Source of the DNA: an uncultured Bacilli bacterium | GTDB lineage: Bacteria; Bacillota_I; Bacilli_A; RF39; UBA660 | Assembly (NCBI GenBank): GCA_944373145.1 | Contig: CALWAL010000004.1 | Span: 82,982-146,981, forward strand | Direction: 5' to 3' | DNA length: 64,000 nt | In this document: positions 33,678 to 42,611 of the stretch, one piece after another | Layout of the letters: the number at the start of each line of letters is the position of its first letter | How positions within the stretch are numbered: the first letter of the stretch is position 1 | Translations under genes and position numbers: made by a program | Notes under the pieces: model-generated | What the model was told of the DNA's origin: nothing | What the model saw: the letters and a program-made list of their open reading frames with translations, nothing else | Database searches by the model: none

Positions 33678-34212
33678 CTTCACCGTGCCATTTCATTTTT
33701 AAAATCATTCTTTCAATATCGTCAATGCTATATTTCATATACGCTCCGCGTGCTGTATACATTACAAAAACATATGTGTTGCTATTATCAAATTCAATAA
33801 TGCTAAAAAAATACTCTTTTTGAATATTATTTTCTGTAGCCATATAACGCATTGCATAAATTGTTCTATTCTTGGTTTTATTTACAGCTTTTTTTTCAAT
33901 AATAGACTTAGAATCTTTATCCTTTAATTCTTCACGTATTTGCTCATTTAAAAAATCTTCAGCCCCTATTTCTATTTCGTCTTTTTTATATACCGATATT
34001 TGTAAATTAGCATCCAATTTATTCAATGATAAATCATGTGTAGTGTCAATATCTTCTTTCCATTCTTTTCCTAATGTAAAACTAATATTATTGTCATCTA
34101 AATTAAATTGTTGATTTTTACTCAAACTAAGAGCTGGTACACCAGTTAATGTAAATAAATTAACAAAACTAGCAATACTTAAAAATATAAACAAAGCCAA
34201 AACTTTTTTCAT
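33667..34212 (-). CDS. Secreted or membrane-anchored protein of unknown function
   Basis: Residues 1-30 form a signal or anchor helix (MKKVLALFIFLSIASFVNLF). There is no lipobox Cys. The remainder is a soluble domain of about 150 residues with NISFTLGKEWKED near its start and YVFVMYTARGAY near the end, loosely like PsbP/DcrB-type domains. The start at 34212 is fixed by a GGGGGG run; a strong sigma-A promoter is just upstream. Monocistronic. Confidence 0.75.
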   Translation of the reverse strand: MKKVLALFIFLSIASFVNLFTLTGVPALSLSKNQQFNLDDNNISFTLGKEWKEDIDTTHDLSLNKLDANLQISVYKKDEIEIGAEDFLNEQIREELKDKDSKSIIEKKAVNKTKNRTIYAMRYMATENNIQKEYFFSIIEFDNSNTYVFVMYTARGAYMKYSIDDIERMILKMKWHGEETI

Positions 34213-34238
34213 AATTATCCCCCCCATGCTAGTGAACT

Positions 34239-34267
34239 ATTATATTATAAAGTATATGATATTTCAA
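34239..34267 (-). promoter_or_regulatory. Sigma-A type promoter of the secreted protein gene
   Basis: Minus strand TTGAAA (34262-34267), 17 nt, TATAAT (34239-34244). Confidence 0.7.
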
Positions 34268-34285
34268 CTAAAATATACTAAAAAA

Positions 34286-34312
34286 TAAAAAAATAGTGTT
34301 TTATTTCACTAT
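34286..34312 (-). terminator. Terminator of the pseudouridine synthase gene
   Basis: ATAGTG / CACTAT arms, 8-nt loop, followed by seven T on the minus strand. Confidence 0.65.
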
Positions 34313-35134
34313 CTTTTCAAAAATGTTAGGTATTTTACTTTCAAATTTTAATTCTTGACCTGTTATAGGATGCTTTATTACTAATTTATAAGCATGGAGT
34401 CCTAAACGAAATAATGGATCATTTTTTGAGCCATATTTTTTATCTCCAACAATTGGATGCCCCAATTCCGCCAAATGAACTCTAATTTGGTTTTTCCTTC
34501 CTGTTTCAATATTAATATCTAAAAGAGTATATTGCTTAGATATTTTAAGTGGAAAATAATTAGTTATAGCTTTTTTCCCATATTTAGAACTTTTAACAAA
34601 CGTTTGGTGGTTTTCCCAAAGAAAATTTTCAATCCGGCCTTTTTTATCTATGATCCCTTCTACAACTGCATAATAACCTCGAAATAAAACCAATTTATTC
34701 CAATTGTTTTGCCATAATTCTTTAAGATACTCCTTTTTACTAAATAATACTATTCCTGAAGTGTCTCTATCTAAACGGTGCACCACATAAATTTTGAAAT
34801 TGTTATGATGACCATAATCTTTTACTTGACGATATAAAGTATTTTCTTTTTCTTTATCAGTAGCTACAGTAAGTAAACCGGAAGGCTTATTAACAACAAT
34901 AATATCTTGATTTTCATAAATAATTTCAAACGGGACATCATAAGTAGCCAAAACAAGACGTATCATATCATTTTCATTTACAACAAAAGGTAATATAAAT
35001 CGATTAGAGCCATTGACATATACTTTTTTATACTTAAATAATGATTTGATTTTAGATTTGCTATAATTAGTGTATTTAAGCAAATAGAGAATTATTTCAC
35101 TGGTCTCTTTTACTTTTAAATTTATTTCATTCAT
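34301..35134 (-). CDS. RluA-family RNA pseudouridine synthase
   Basis: An N-terminal S4-like segment (SKSKIKSLFKYKKVYVNG) is followed by the RluA catalytic domain with Asp in YVVHRLDRDTSGIVLFSK. The later VGDKKYGS and LGLHAYKL motifs are also in place. About 277 aa. It modifies uridines in 23S rRNA or tRNA; the exact site cannot be told. ATG 35134 fits AGAAG better than 35140. Confidence 0.9.
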   Translation of the reverse strand: MNEINLKVKETSEIILYLLKYTNYSKSKIKSLFKYKKVYVNGSNRFILPFVVNENDMIRLVLATYDVPFEIIYENQDIIVVNKPSGLLTVATDKEKENTLYRQVKDYGHHNNFKIYVVHRLDRDTSGIVLFSKKEYLKELWQNNWNKLVLFRGYYAVVEGIIDKKGRIENFLWENHQTFVKSSKYGKKAITNYFPLKISKQYTLLDINIETGRKNQIRVHLAELGHPIVGDKKYGSKNDPLFRLGLHAYKLVIKHPITGQELKFESKIPNIFEKIVK

Positions 35135-35173
35135 AAACATCTTCTTTATTATATCAAAAAAAATTAAAGAAAA

Positions 35174-35191
35174 AAAGGATTTTAATCCTTT
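35174..35191 (-). terminator. Terminator of pflBA
   Basis: AAAGGATT / AATCCTTT arms with a 2-nt gap, stop codon of pflA inside, T-rich minus-strand tail. Confidence 0.65.
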
Positions 35192-35880
35192 AATATTTCC
35201 ATAAATGGTATCATATCTTGATCTGTTAATGCTTTAACGCCGTCCAGTGGATACGGAATATTCAATTTTTTATACTTTTCTACACCATATAAATGATATG
35301 GTAATAATTCAATTTTTTCAATTGTTGAAAATTGTTTTAAATATTCCTTTAATGCATACATATACTCAAAGTTGTCATTAATACCTGGAACAACAACTTG
35401 TCTAATCCACAATTTTTTACTCTTAACCTTAACTAATTCAATAAATTTATTAAATTCTGATAAATCTTTACCAGTCATTTTAATAGCATCTTCATCAGTC
35501 AAAGCCTTAATATCTAAAATAACTAGATCAGTATATTCAAGAATTTCGTTATATTTGCCAATACCGTGCCCCGCTGTGTCAAGAGCAGTATGAACACCTA
35601 ACTCATGACACTTGCGAAGACAATCTATTAAAAAATCAGGTTGTAATAATGGTTCTCCTCCACTAAAAGTAACTCCACCATTTTTATAATAGCTCATATT
35701 ATTCTTTACTTTAAGAGCAATCTCATCGCTAGTTATCTCTTTAGCATGGACAAGGTCCCAGGTTTCGGGATTATGGCAATATAGGCACCTTAGTTGACAA
35801 CCCTTTAAAAAGACAACCATTCGAATACCTGGGCCATCAACTAATCCCATTGTTTCAATTGAATCAATATATCCCTTCAT
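35182..35880 (-). CDS. pflA: Pyruvate formate-lyase activating enzyme
   Basis: Radical SAM enzyme generating the glycyl radical on PflB. Motifs are the iron-sulfur CQLRCLYCHNPET (near residue 29), GGVTFSGGEPLLQ and DLVILDIKA. 232 aa, normal for PflA without extra ferredoxin domain. It overlaps pflB by one base (TAATG), so they are translationally coupled. Indicates anaerobic mixed-acid metabolism. Confidence 0.96.
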   Translation of the reverse strand: MKGYIDSIETMGLVDGPGIRMVVFLKGCQLRCLYCHNPETWDLVHAKEITSDEIALKVKNNMSYYKNGGVTFSGGEPLLQPDFLIDCLRKCHELGVHTALDTAGHGIGKYNEILEYTDLVILDIKALTDEDAIKMTGKDLSEFNKFIELVKVKSKKLWIRQVVVPGINDNFEYMYALKEYLKQFSTIEKIELLPYHLYGVEKYKKLNIPYPLDGVKALTDQDMIPFMEILKD

Positions 35881-38126
35881 TAAATTGTCCCATGGAAAGT
35901 ACGACTTATTACTTCTAATTGTTGTTCTTTACTTAAACGATTAAATCTTACTGCATATCCCGAAACACGAATTGTCAATGTTGGATATTTATCAGGGTTT
36001 TCCATTGCATCTATTAAAGTCTCACGATTTAAAACGTTAACATTTAAATGTTGTGCGCCACGAGTAAAATATCCATCTAATAAATTAGTTAAATTTTGAA
36101 TTTGTTCAGCTTGTGTATGTCCTAACGCAGCTGGAACAATTGAGAATGTATTAGAAATACCATCTTCACAGCAATCCCTATACTTAATTTTAGCAACACT
36201 ATTTAAAGAAGCAATAGCACCATTAACATCCCTTCCATGCATTGGATTAGCGCCTGGTGCAAATGGTACGCCAGCTTTACGGCCATCAGGTGTAGAGCCG
36301 GTCTTTTTACCATAAACAACGTTAGAAGTAATTGTTAAAATTGATAATGTAGCTTTAGCGCCCTTATAAAGTGGGTAAGATGCTAATTTATCATAGAATG
36401 ACTGTGCTAATTCAACACCAATTTGATCAACGCGATCGTCATCATTTCCAAATTTTGGATAATCGCCTTCTATTTCAAAATCAACCGCAATTCCTTGTTC
36501 ATTACGAATAGGTTTTACTTTAGCATATTTAATAGCTGATAAAGAATCAACAGCTACTGAAAATCCAGCAATACCAAATGCCATTAATTTAGTTGGATCA
36601 GTATCGTGAAGTGCTAGTTGTCCTGCTTCATAAGCATACTTATCATGCATATAATGGATGATATTCATCGCATCAACATAAGTCTTTGCTACTTTCTGCA
36701 TCATTAATTGATAAGCTGCCATCACTTTATCATAGTCTAAATATTCATCCATCATTAGTTCAAAACCATCTACAACTTTTTCAAACTTAACTTCATCTAT
36801 TCCCCCGTTAATAACGTATAATAAAGCTTTAGCCAAATTACAACGTGCGCCAAAGAATTGCATTTCTTTTCCAACTGTCATAGCTGATACACAACAAGCA
36901 ATGGCATAGTCGCTGCCATGAATTGGACGCATTTCTTCATCATTTTCATATTGAATTGAATCAGTCAAAATTGATATTTTAGAACAATAATTCTTAAAAT
37001 TAAGTGGTAATTTATCAGACCATAAAACTGTCATGTTAGGTTCCGGTGCAGAAGAAAGATTAATTAAAGTGTGCAAATAACGAAAAGAGTTTTTTGTTAC
37101 TAATGATTTTTTCTCATCTAACATTCCACCAATTGATTCAGTAACCCATGTAGGATCACCCGCAAATAATTCATTATAATCAGGTGTTCTTAAATGTCTT
37201 GCGATTCTCAATTTAATTATAAATTGATCAATTAATTCTTGAGCTTGTTCTTCTGTTAAAGATCCTTCTTTAAGATCTCTTTCAATATAAATATCTAAGA
37301 ATGTAGAAGTACGCCCTAAACTCATTGCTGCACCGTTGTTTTCTTTAATGGCCGCTAAATAACCAAAATATAACCATTGAACAGCTTCTTTTGCATTGCG
37401 TGCTGGCATACTGATATCAAAGCCATACTTTTTAGCCATTTCTATCATATCTTTTAAAGCATTGCACTGTAAAACTACTTCTTCACGTAAGCGAATATTG
37501 TATTCATTTAATGGTTTATTTTCTAGTTCTATTAGATCTTTTTGTTTTTGATTAATTAAATAATCAATACCGTATAAAGCTACGCGACGATAATCACCAA
37601 TGATTCTTCCTCGACCATAAGCATCCGGTAAACCAGTTAATAATCCTACGTGACGTGCTTTACGAATATCAGTTGTATAAGCCGCAAATACGCCATCATT
37701 ATGTGTACGACGATATGTATTAAAATGCTTTTTTACATCAGCATCTAATTCATATCCATAGGCTGCTAAAGCTTGCTCAACCATCCTCATTCCACCATAC
37801 GGATTAACAATTCTCTTCAATGGAGCATCTGTTTGAAGCCCAACGATTACTTCATTCTCTTTATCAATATAGCCAGGTTCAAAATTATTAATGCCAGATA
37901 CGCGTGACACCTCAATATCTAAAACCCCTTTTTTTAATTCCTCAGCTATTAAAACTTCTACTTTATTTAAAATAGTTTTTGTTTTTTCTGTAGCACCAAC
38001 TAAGAAAGAATCATCACCTGTATATTCAGTATAATTTTCTTCAATAAATTTTGCTACATTAACAGAATCCTTCCATTCTGTTCCACGAAAGGATCTCCAC
38101 TCTAATTCATCATATTTATTCATCAT
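35880..38126 (-). CDS. pflB: Formate C-acetyltransferase (pyruvate formate-lyase)
   Basis: Converts pyruvate and CoA to acetyl-CoA and formate. The catalytic Cys pair is in [13 protein letters not shown], and the glycyl-radical loop [12 protein letters not shown] is near the C-terminus. About 748 aa, the usual length. ATG 38126 or 38123 follow GGAGTGAT; the frame's more distal start is not supported. It is separated from sigG by 98 nt that include a promoter, so it is not simply part of the sigG unit. Confidence 0.97.
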   Translation of the reverse strand: MMNKYDELEWRSFRGTEWKDSVNVAKFIEENYTEYTGDDSFLVGATEKTKTILNKVEVLIAEELKKGVLDIEVSRVSGINNFEPGYIDKENEVIVGLQTDAPLKRIVNPYGGMRMVEQALAAYGYELDADVKKHFNTYRRTHNDGVFAAYTTDIRKARHVGLLTGLPDAYGRGRIIGDYRRVALYGIDYLINQKQKDLIELENKPLNEYNIRLREEVVLQCNALKDMIEMAKKYGFDISMPARNAKEAVQWLYFGYLAAIKENNGAAMSLGRTSTFLDIYIERDLKEGSLTEEQAQELIDQFIIKLRIARHLRTPDYNELFAGDPTWVTESIGGMLDEKKSLVTKNSFRYLHTLINLSSAPEPNMTVLWSDKLPLNFKNYCSKISILTDSIQYENDEEMRPIHGSDYAIACCVSAMTVGKEMQFFGARCNLAKALLYVINGGIDEVKFEKVVDGFELMMDEYLDYDKVMAAYQLMMQKVAKTYVDAMNIIHYMHDKYAYEAGQLALHDTDPTKLMAFGIAGFSVAVDSLSAIKYAKVKPIRNEQGIAVDFEIEGDYPKFGNDDDRVDQIGVELAQSFYDKLASYPLYKGAKATLSILTITSNVVYGKKTGSTPDGRKAGVPFAPGANPMHGRDVNGAIASLNSVAKIKYRDCCEDGISNTFSIVPAALGHTQAEQIQNLTNLLDGYFTRGAQHLNVNVLNRETLIDAMENPDKYPTLTIRVSGYAVRFNRLSKEQQLEVISRTFHGTI

Positions 38127-38150
38127 TATCACTCCCATCAACGCTTTTAC

Positions 38151-38180
38151 ATTATACCATGAATTAAACATTCAAAACAA
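38151..38180 (-). promoter_or_regulatory. Promoter of pflBA with extended -10
   Basis: Minus strand TTGTTT (38175-38180), 18 nt, TGGTATAAT with -10 at 38151-38156. The TGN extension compensates for the weak -35. Confidence 0.6.
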
Positions 38181-38224
38181 TATTTTTGAAGTAAAAAATA
38201 GTACTTTACATTTTTGTTTAAATA

Positions 38225-39001
38225 CTACAACAATTTTCGCTTGATATTATCCAAACCACTTTTTTCTAGTCTCGATATTTGAGCTTGACTAATACCAAGT
38301 TCTTCACTTAATTCCATTTGCGTTTTTCCATAAAAATATCGTTCTTCAATAACATATCTTTCTTTATCTTTCAGATTATTCAAAGCATCATTCAATCCTA
38401 TTCTCTCTTCTAATGTGTAGTTACTATTCTTTTTATCAGAAATTTGATCACAAAGATAAATAACATCTCCACCATCACTGTAAATTGGATCAAACATACT
38501 AATACTATCCCTCATTGAATCTAATGCTAAAACAATATCTCGTTCTGGTACTGCTAACGTTTGGCTAATTAAACTAATTGAAGGTTCTTTTCCTAAGTCC
38601 AAAGTCAATTTTTCTTTAGTTTTAGCTATTTTATAGGATAAATCTTTAATGCTACGTGCAATCCTGATACTATTATTATCACGTAAATAACGTTTTACTT
38701 CACCCAAAATCATTGGAACTGCATAAGTTGAGAATTTAACTTCGTGAGATAGGTCAAAATTATCAATTGCTTTAATTAAGCCAATGCAACCTACTTGAAA
38801 TAAATCGTCCATATTATCTGTTCTATTTGTATATTTTTTTAGTATTGATAAAACTAATTTGAGGTTACCATTTATTAATTCTTCTTTAGCCAATAAATCA
38901 CCAGCATGATATTTTTCAAATAATATAATCATCTCTTCATTATTTAAAACCTTAATATTCGCAGTATTCACGCCACAAATTTCTACTTTATGACGTGCCA
39001 T
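38225..39001 (-). CDS. sigG: RNA polymerase sporulation sigma factor, sigma-G
   Basis: Forespore-specific sigma factor that controls late forespore genes such as spoIVB. The N-terminus MARHKVEICGVNTANIKVL is the sigma-G hallmark, distinguishing it from sigma-F. Region 2 has DDLFQVGCIGLIKAIDNFDL and KFSTYAVPMILGEVKRYLRD; region 4 ends with GISQAQISRLEKSGLDNIKR. 258 aa. ATG 39001 is chosen because AAAGGAG precedes it and it matches known starts. A possible sigma-G-type promoter lies directly upstream, consistent with autoactivation. It is not next to spoIIAA/AB/sigF or spoIIG here. Confidence 0.95.
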   Translation of the reverse strand: MARHKVEICGVNTANIKVLNNEEMIILFEKYHAGDLLAKEELINGNLKLVLSILKKYTNRTDNMDDLFQVGCIGLIKAIDNFDLSHEVKFSTYAVPMILGEVKRYLRDNNSIRIARSIKDLSYKIAKTKEKLTLDLGKEPSISLISQTLAVPERDIVLALDSMRDSISMFDPIYSDGGDVIYLCDQISDKKNSNYTLEERIGLNDALNNLKDKERYVIEERYFYGKTQMELSEELGISQAQISRLEKSGLDNIKRKLL

Positions 39002-39018
39002 ATTTTCTCCTTTCATCT

Positions 39019-39048
39019 TATTATGAAAATTATTTTCCTTTTTTAAAC
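39019..39048 (-). promoter_or_regulatory. Possible sigma-G promoter of sigG
   Basis: Minus strand GTTTA (39044-39048), 18 nt, CATAATA (39019-39025). Eleven of twelve defined positions of the sigma-G consensus match. The AT-rich context makes chance matches likely. Confidence 0.4.
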
Positions 39049-39056
39049 AAAAAAAA

Positions 39057-39070
39057 GAAGCACACGCTTC
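39057..39070 (-). terminator. Terminator upstream of sigG
   Basis: GAAGC, loop GTGT, GCTTC, then eight T on the minus strand. It ends the zinc-ribbon membrane protein gene and insulates sigG. Confidence 0.8.
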
Positions 39071-39703
39071 TTAATATCTTCCACCACATGATTTACAATA
39101 CAAGCCCTCATTGCGTAGACTACCACAATATTGGCAGTGGCCAATTACCGGTTGGGGCGAAATTGATTGTTGATTATATTGATTGTTAATCATAGTTGAA
39201 TTTGACATTGGTTGAGGCATTGGTATACCACTAACAGAAATATTAACTGGTACTGAAGTTGTAGATGGCATTTGTTTTGATAACATAATAGATGTAATTA
39301 AAGCACAAACTAAACCAACGATTGTTAAATAAAAACCAATTCCATAACTAACATCAACTAATCCGCCAGAACTAAGTTCGTTCATATTGCTTTGAATATC
39401 AATAAAGTCAAAAATCCAAATACCTATACCAACAGCAATACCAGCAATTGCACCTTTATATTTCTTTTTATTAACTGAAAAAAATGCCGCAATCAATCCT
39501 ACAATAACATAAACTCCATCTTTAATGCTACCATCATAATATATATAATTTGTCGATTCACTATAACCAAAAGCAGATACGGTTAAATATGGTAAAAAAC
39601 AAGCAATAGCTGCTAAAACTATTGAAGCATATAATAAGTATATATAATTATTATTAGTTGCATTAGATGGTACATTAGTAATACCATTAATATTTTGATT
39701 CAT
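39071..39703 (-). CDS. Four-helix membrane protein with a C-terminal zinc ribbon
   Basis: About 210 aa with four hydrophobic helices (residues about 22-150), a Pro/Ser/Gln-rich linker and a terminal zinc ribbon (CQYCGSLRNEGLYCKSCGGRY). ATG 39703 has AGGAGAG at the right distance. It belongs by layout to the zinc-ribbon membrane proteins that recur in this window (6406, 41853, 42612, 40634). Function unknown. Confidence 0.75.
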   Translation of the reverse strand: MNQNINGITNVPSNATNNNYIYLLYASIVLAAIACFLPYLTVSAFGYSESTNYIYYDGSIKDGVYVIVGLIAAFFSVNKKKYKGAIAGIAVGIGIWIFDFIDIQSNMNELSSGGLVDVSYGIGFYLTIVGLVCALITSIMLSKQMPSTTSVPVNISVSGIPMPQPMSNSTMINNQYNQQSISPQPVIGHCQYCGSLRNEGLYCKSCGGRY

Positions 39704-39789
39704 AACTACTCTCCTACTCTCTATTAACATCATACCTAATAAATATAATTTTTTCAATATAATAATGATTTTTTTGTAAAAAAACATTA

Positions 39790-40386
39790 TTATATCTTTT
39801 TATTTATTACAATACGCGGTTTAAGTTTTAAATCATCCAAAGTATTAATGTTTATATTATGTAATCTACTTAACATTTCATATAAAATTAAACTTGTACC
39901 TTCGGAATCGTAATCCGCACGATGGTGCTTTGATTCATCCCAATTAATTTTATAACGCTCCATTAATACTGTTAAATTGTGATAACGCTGAGTCGGTTCT
40001 AAAAATCTTGATAATCCTAAAGTATCGATAACATTAAAATTAAATCTTCCTAAGTTGTATTTAAGGCAAGCCATATTCATAAATGATAAATCAAATTTAG
40101 CATTATGAGCAACTAAAATGTCATCTTTGCACCATGTGATAAATTTTTTAACGACTTCTTTTTCATCAGCTTTACCTTCTAACATGTCATTTGTTATTGA
40201 AGTTATTTGAGTAATTTCTTCACTCAACATCATATGAGGGTTTATTAATTCATCAAAGCGCTCAACAATTTGATTATTTTTTACTCTAACGGCTCCTATC
40301 TCAATAATTGAATTTCCATCTTTAGGATCAAGGCCGGTTGTTTCTAAATCAAAGACAACATAAGTTTCATCCAACAATTGATTCAT
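39790..40386 (-). CDS. PolC-type / DnaQ-family 3'-5' exonuclease
   Basis: DEDDh exonuclease of 198 aa. Exo I is VVFDLETTGLD, Exo II VAHNAKFDLSFMN, and Exo III HHRADYDSEGT, all catalytic acids present. It is most like the exonuclease insert of Gram-positive PolC but stands alone. GGAGG precedes ATG 40386. Its start is only 15 nt behind the 6S RNA U-run, so it is probably expressed by read-through from that RNA. Confidence 0.9.
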   Translation of the reverse strand: MNQLLDETYVVFDLETTGLDPKDGNSIIEIGAVRVKNNQIVERFDELINPHMMLSEEITQITSITNDMLEGKADEKEVVKKFITWCKDDILVAHNAKFDLSFMNMACLKYNLGRFNFNVIDTLGLSRFLEPTQRYHNLTVLMERYKINWDESKHHRADYDSEGTSLILYEMLSRLHNININTLDDLKLKPRIVINKKI

Positions 40387-40401
40387 ACTACCTCCAATAA
40401 T

Positions 40402-40577
40402 AAAAAAAGCCAAAGAAGAGGCGCCCGCTAACGATAAACCTGTTCTACCAGGTGGGTGTCTTGGATTAGGCTTTAGGATCCTCTAATAAATTAAAGTATT
40501 CAACACCACATAATGCCGCTGACTCCCAATTCGTTAAATTAGTAGGTTTTTCAGAATAGGCAAACCAATTCTCTAGC
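40402..40577 (-). ncRNA. ssrS: 6S RNA (candidate)
   Basis: A 176-nt stretch between a strong promoter and a U run. The 5' end GCUAGAGAA pairs over nine positions with UUCUUUGGC at the 3' end, forming the closing stem that also acts as terminator with seven U. Near the 3' end ACACCCACCUGGUAGAACAGGU closely parallels the CACCU...AGGGUU hairpin of known 6S RNAs. 6S RNA mimics an open promoter and sequesters housekeeping RNA polymerase. Identification rests on size, closing stem and this hairpin, not on a covariance model. Confidence 0.72.
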
Positions 40578-40583
40578 AACTTA

Positions 40584-40613
40584 AATATATCACTTTTTAA
40601 TGTCCTTTGTCAA
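40584..40613 (-). promoter_or_regulatory. Promoter of 6S RNA
   Basis: Minus strand TTGACA (40608-40613), 18 nt, TATATT (40584-40589). A start near 40577 matches the first base of the closing stem. Confidence 0.75.
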
Positions 40614-40619
40614 CAAAAA

Positions 40620-40635
40620 AAGAGCCAAAGCTCTT
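40620..40635 (-). terminator. Terminator of the YdjI-type gene
   Basis: AAGAGC, loop of 4, GCTCTT, then seven T. Stop codon overlaps the stem; the 6S promoter begins directly after it. Confidence 0.8.
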
Positions 40636-41833
40636 ATAATGTTGTACCGCATTCTACACAAAACTTAGCCCCTTCAATAGCTTCTGCGCCACACTTTGGA
40701 CATTTTTTAACTTCTGGAATAGTTGGTGACTCAATTTTAGTTCCACAATTCATGCAAAATTTACCGGTTGATGGCGTACCACAATTTGGACAATTAATTG
40801 CCGGTTGTGTTGATTGCGCAGCAACTCCTGCTGCCACAACCGTATTAGCTTGTGCTGTTTGAGTAGCCGGTTGGGCTGGCATAACATACGCCATTGGATT
40901 TTGACCACCCATCATACCATTAGCGGCCATATTCATCATACCTAAACCCATAAACCCAGTTGCAGCCCCATTAGCGTTATTGGCAGCACCTTCCATTGCA
41001 GCCGCCGTAGCTTCAACCATACGCCCTGCAGCAAACTCTTGTTGACTATACATAGCAGCATTATCAAATTTTTGAATTCTTTCCCTAGATTCATCATCTG
41101 GAGTTATTTTTTCTAAAGCAACTTTAACAACTTCAATACCTCTTAATTGTTTCCAATCTTGATCTAAGGCGTCATTCATAAAAGCTGCTAATTTAGTTTG
41201 CTCTAAAGTTAACCGATTATACTTAATACCTTCTGCAGAGCATTTACCAATAGCCGTATCTAAAGCATTGACAAACTCGGCATCAGCTTGTTCCATTAAT
41301 TGTTCTTTTTTATATACATCTGTAACATTACCTACAATATTTTGGAAGAATAATAATGGATTAGATATTTTAAATGTATAAGATCCAAAATAGCGAATAT
41401 AAATTCCACGATAAACTGGGTCATCATAAGGAATTGGGGTTTGTGAGCCAAACTTATTCCCTGTAATTTCATTTTTAGCATTTATATAAAATACTGCTTG
41501 TTCTTTTGCAGGTTGACCATTATAAGTAAATCTTTGCCATGCTTCTTTAAAAGTTGCAGCAAATTGACCAGCAAATAGTGATGGTGAAGTAGATGCATCA
41601 AAAGTATAAATACCAGGTTCAGCTGTTGCATCTAAAATTTTACCAGAATCAAAAATAATTGCTACTTGACCTGGATTTACCTGAATTCTACTTTTAGCTG
41701 AAATTTGTCCAGATTTTGTTGTTTTTCTAATAACTAGTGTGTCCTCATCCAAACTATCACAGTTAATATAATCTTCCCATTGGTCTCCTAAAGTACCTCC
41801 GATGGCTTCTGCAGCCGCTTTAATTAATCCCAT
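40634..41833 (-). CDS. YdjI-type SPFH (virion core-like) protein with two C-terminal zinc ribbons
   Basis: 399 aa. The N-terminal 300 residues match the SPFH/virion-core family represented by B. subtilis YdjI (SRIQVNPGQVAIIFDSGKIL, AEPGIYTFD). A Gly/Ala/Met-rich linker follows, then two zinc ribbons (CPNCGTPSTGKFCMNCGT and CPKCGAEAIEGAKFCVECG). In Bacillus ydjI sits in the LiaR-independent ydjFGHI envelope-stress cluster. Here the two upstream genes also carry C-terminal zinc ribbons, suggesting one membrane-associated complex. Confidence 0.87.
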   Translation of the reverse strand: MGLIKAAAEAIGGTLGDQWEDYINCDSLDEDTLVIRKTTKSGQISAKSRIQVNPGQVAIIFDSGKILDATAEPGIYTFDASTSPSLFAGQFAATFKEAWQRFTYNGQPAKEQAVFYINAKNEITGNKFGSQTPIPYDDPVYRGIYIRYFGSYTFKISNPLLFFQNIVGNVTDVYKKEQLMEQADAEFVNALDTAIGKCSAEGIKYNRLTLEQTKLAAFMNDALDQDWKQLRGIEVVKVALEKITPDDESRERIQKFDNAAMYSQQEFAAGRMVEATAAAMEGAANNANGAATGFMGLGMMNMAANGMMGGQNPMAYVMPAQPATQTAQANTVVAAGVAAQSTQPAINCPNCGTPSTGKFCMNCGTKIESPTIPEVKKCPKCGAEAIEGAKFCVECGTTL

Positions 41834-41852
41834 TTAATTACCTCTTTCTTTA

Positions 41853-42608
41853 TTAAAATTCCTCATAGGAACTAAATTCCCATGATTTTAAATTAATTTC
41901 TCTAATTTTTGTTCCACAATATTCACAATATTTATGTCCCAAAACTTTAATTGCCGCTCCACAGTTAGGGCAATTAATTGCTAATGCTTTCGCATTAGTA
42001 TCTACCTTTGATTCATCATAAATATAGATAAAATCACACTGGTAGCGTGTTTGTTTTTTTGTTTTAGTATTTCCTTCTATTTCCTTACCATCTTTTATTT
42101 TTTGATAATAATATTCAACAGAAGTCGATAACGTAATCGTTGCTACCCCATCTTTTTTTTCATATTGATAGATAGCAAACTTATGAAATTCAATATCATC
42201 GTAATGGACACTAATTTTAGCATCTAGATAATCGTCAATTATGTTAGAAGTGCTCGTTTTAATAAGTGGCAAATCATCAACATAACTTTTATCTTTTTGT
42301 TCAAGTGCATTAAATACTTTCCGCAATGATGACTCACACTTTACAAACAACTCGTTTTCATTAAAATCTGGAAAATCGCCACGAATTGTTGGCAATAATA
42401 ATGTAGTCATACCAGAAATACTACGAGCTCGTTCACTGTCTTCTTGCTTAATTTTATTCATTTCATTAGTAAAATCATTAAAATTATTTACCTGAAATCC
42501 TAATTTGTTAAAAGCTTTTTTTAAATTACCATAAATAACTAGGGCAATAATTCCTAAAAATATAATAATTCCAACCACAACGCCTAAAAATATCATCAGT
42601 AGTTTCAT
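41853..42608 (-). CDS. Membrane-anchored zinc-ribbon protein (YdjG/Tim44-like layout)
   Basis: 251 aa with one N-terminal membrane helix (residues 3-27) and a central alpha-beta domain (IHFY-like stretch ISVHYDDIEFHKFAIYQY). A C-terminal zinc ribbon follows (CPNCGAAIKVLGHKYCEYCGT). The central part is compatible with a Tim44-like fold, as seen in other zinc-ribbon partners of YdjI-type proteins, but this is inference. Four nt separate it from the upstream gene and 19 from the YdjI gene. Confidence 0.7.
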   Translation of the reverse strand: MKLLMIFLGVVVGIIIFLGIIALVIYGNLKKAFNKLGFQVNNFNDFTNEMNKIKQEDSERARSISGMTTLLLPTIRGDFPDFNENELFVKCESSLRKVFNALEQKDKSYVDDLPLIKTSTSNIIDDYLDAKISVHYDDIEFHKFAIYQYEKKDGVATITLSTSVEYYYQKIKDGKEIEGNTKTKKQTRYQCDFIYIYDESKVDTNAKALAINCPNCGAAIKVLGHKYCEYCGTKIREINLKSWEFSSYEEF

Positions 42609-42611
42609 AAA

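Noticed and set aside
39019..39048. Sigma-F promoter for sigG
   Set aside because: The -35 GTTTA would fit sigma-F, but the GGNRANANTW -10 is not present at the required spacing.
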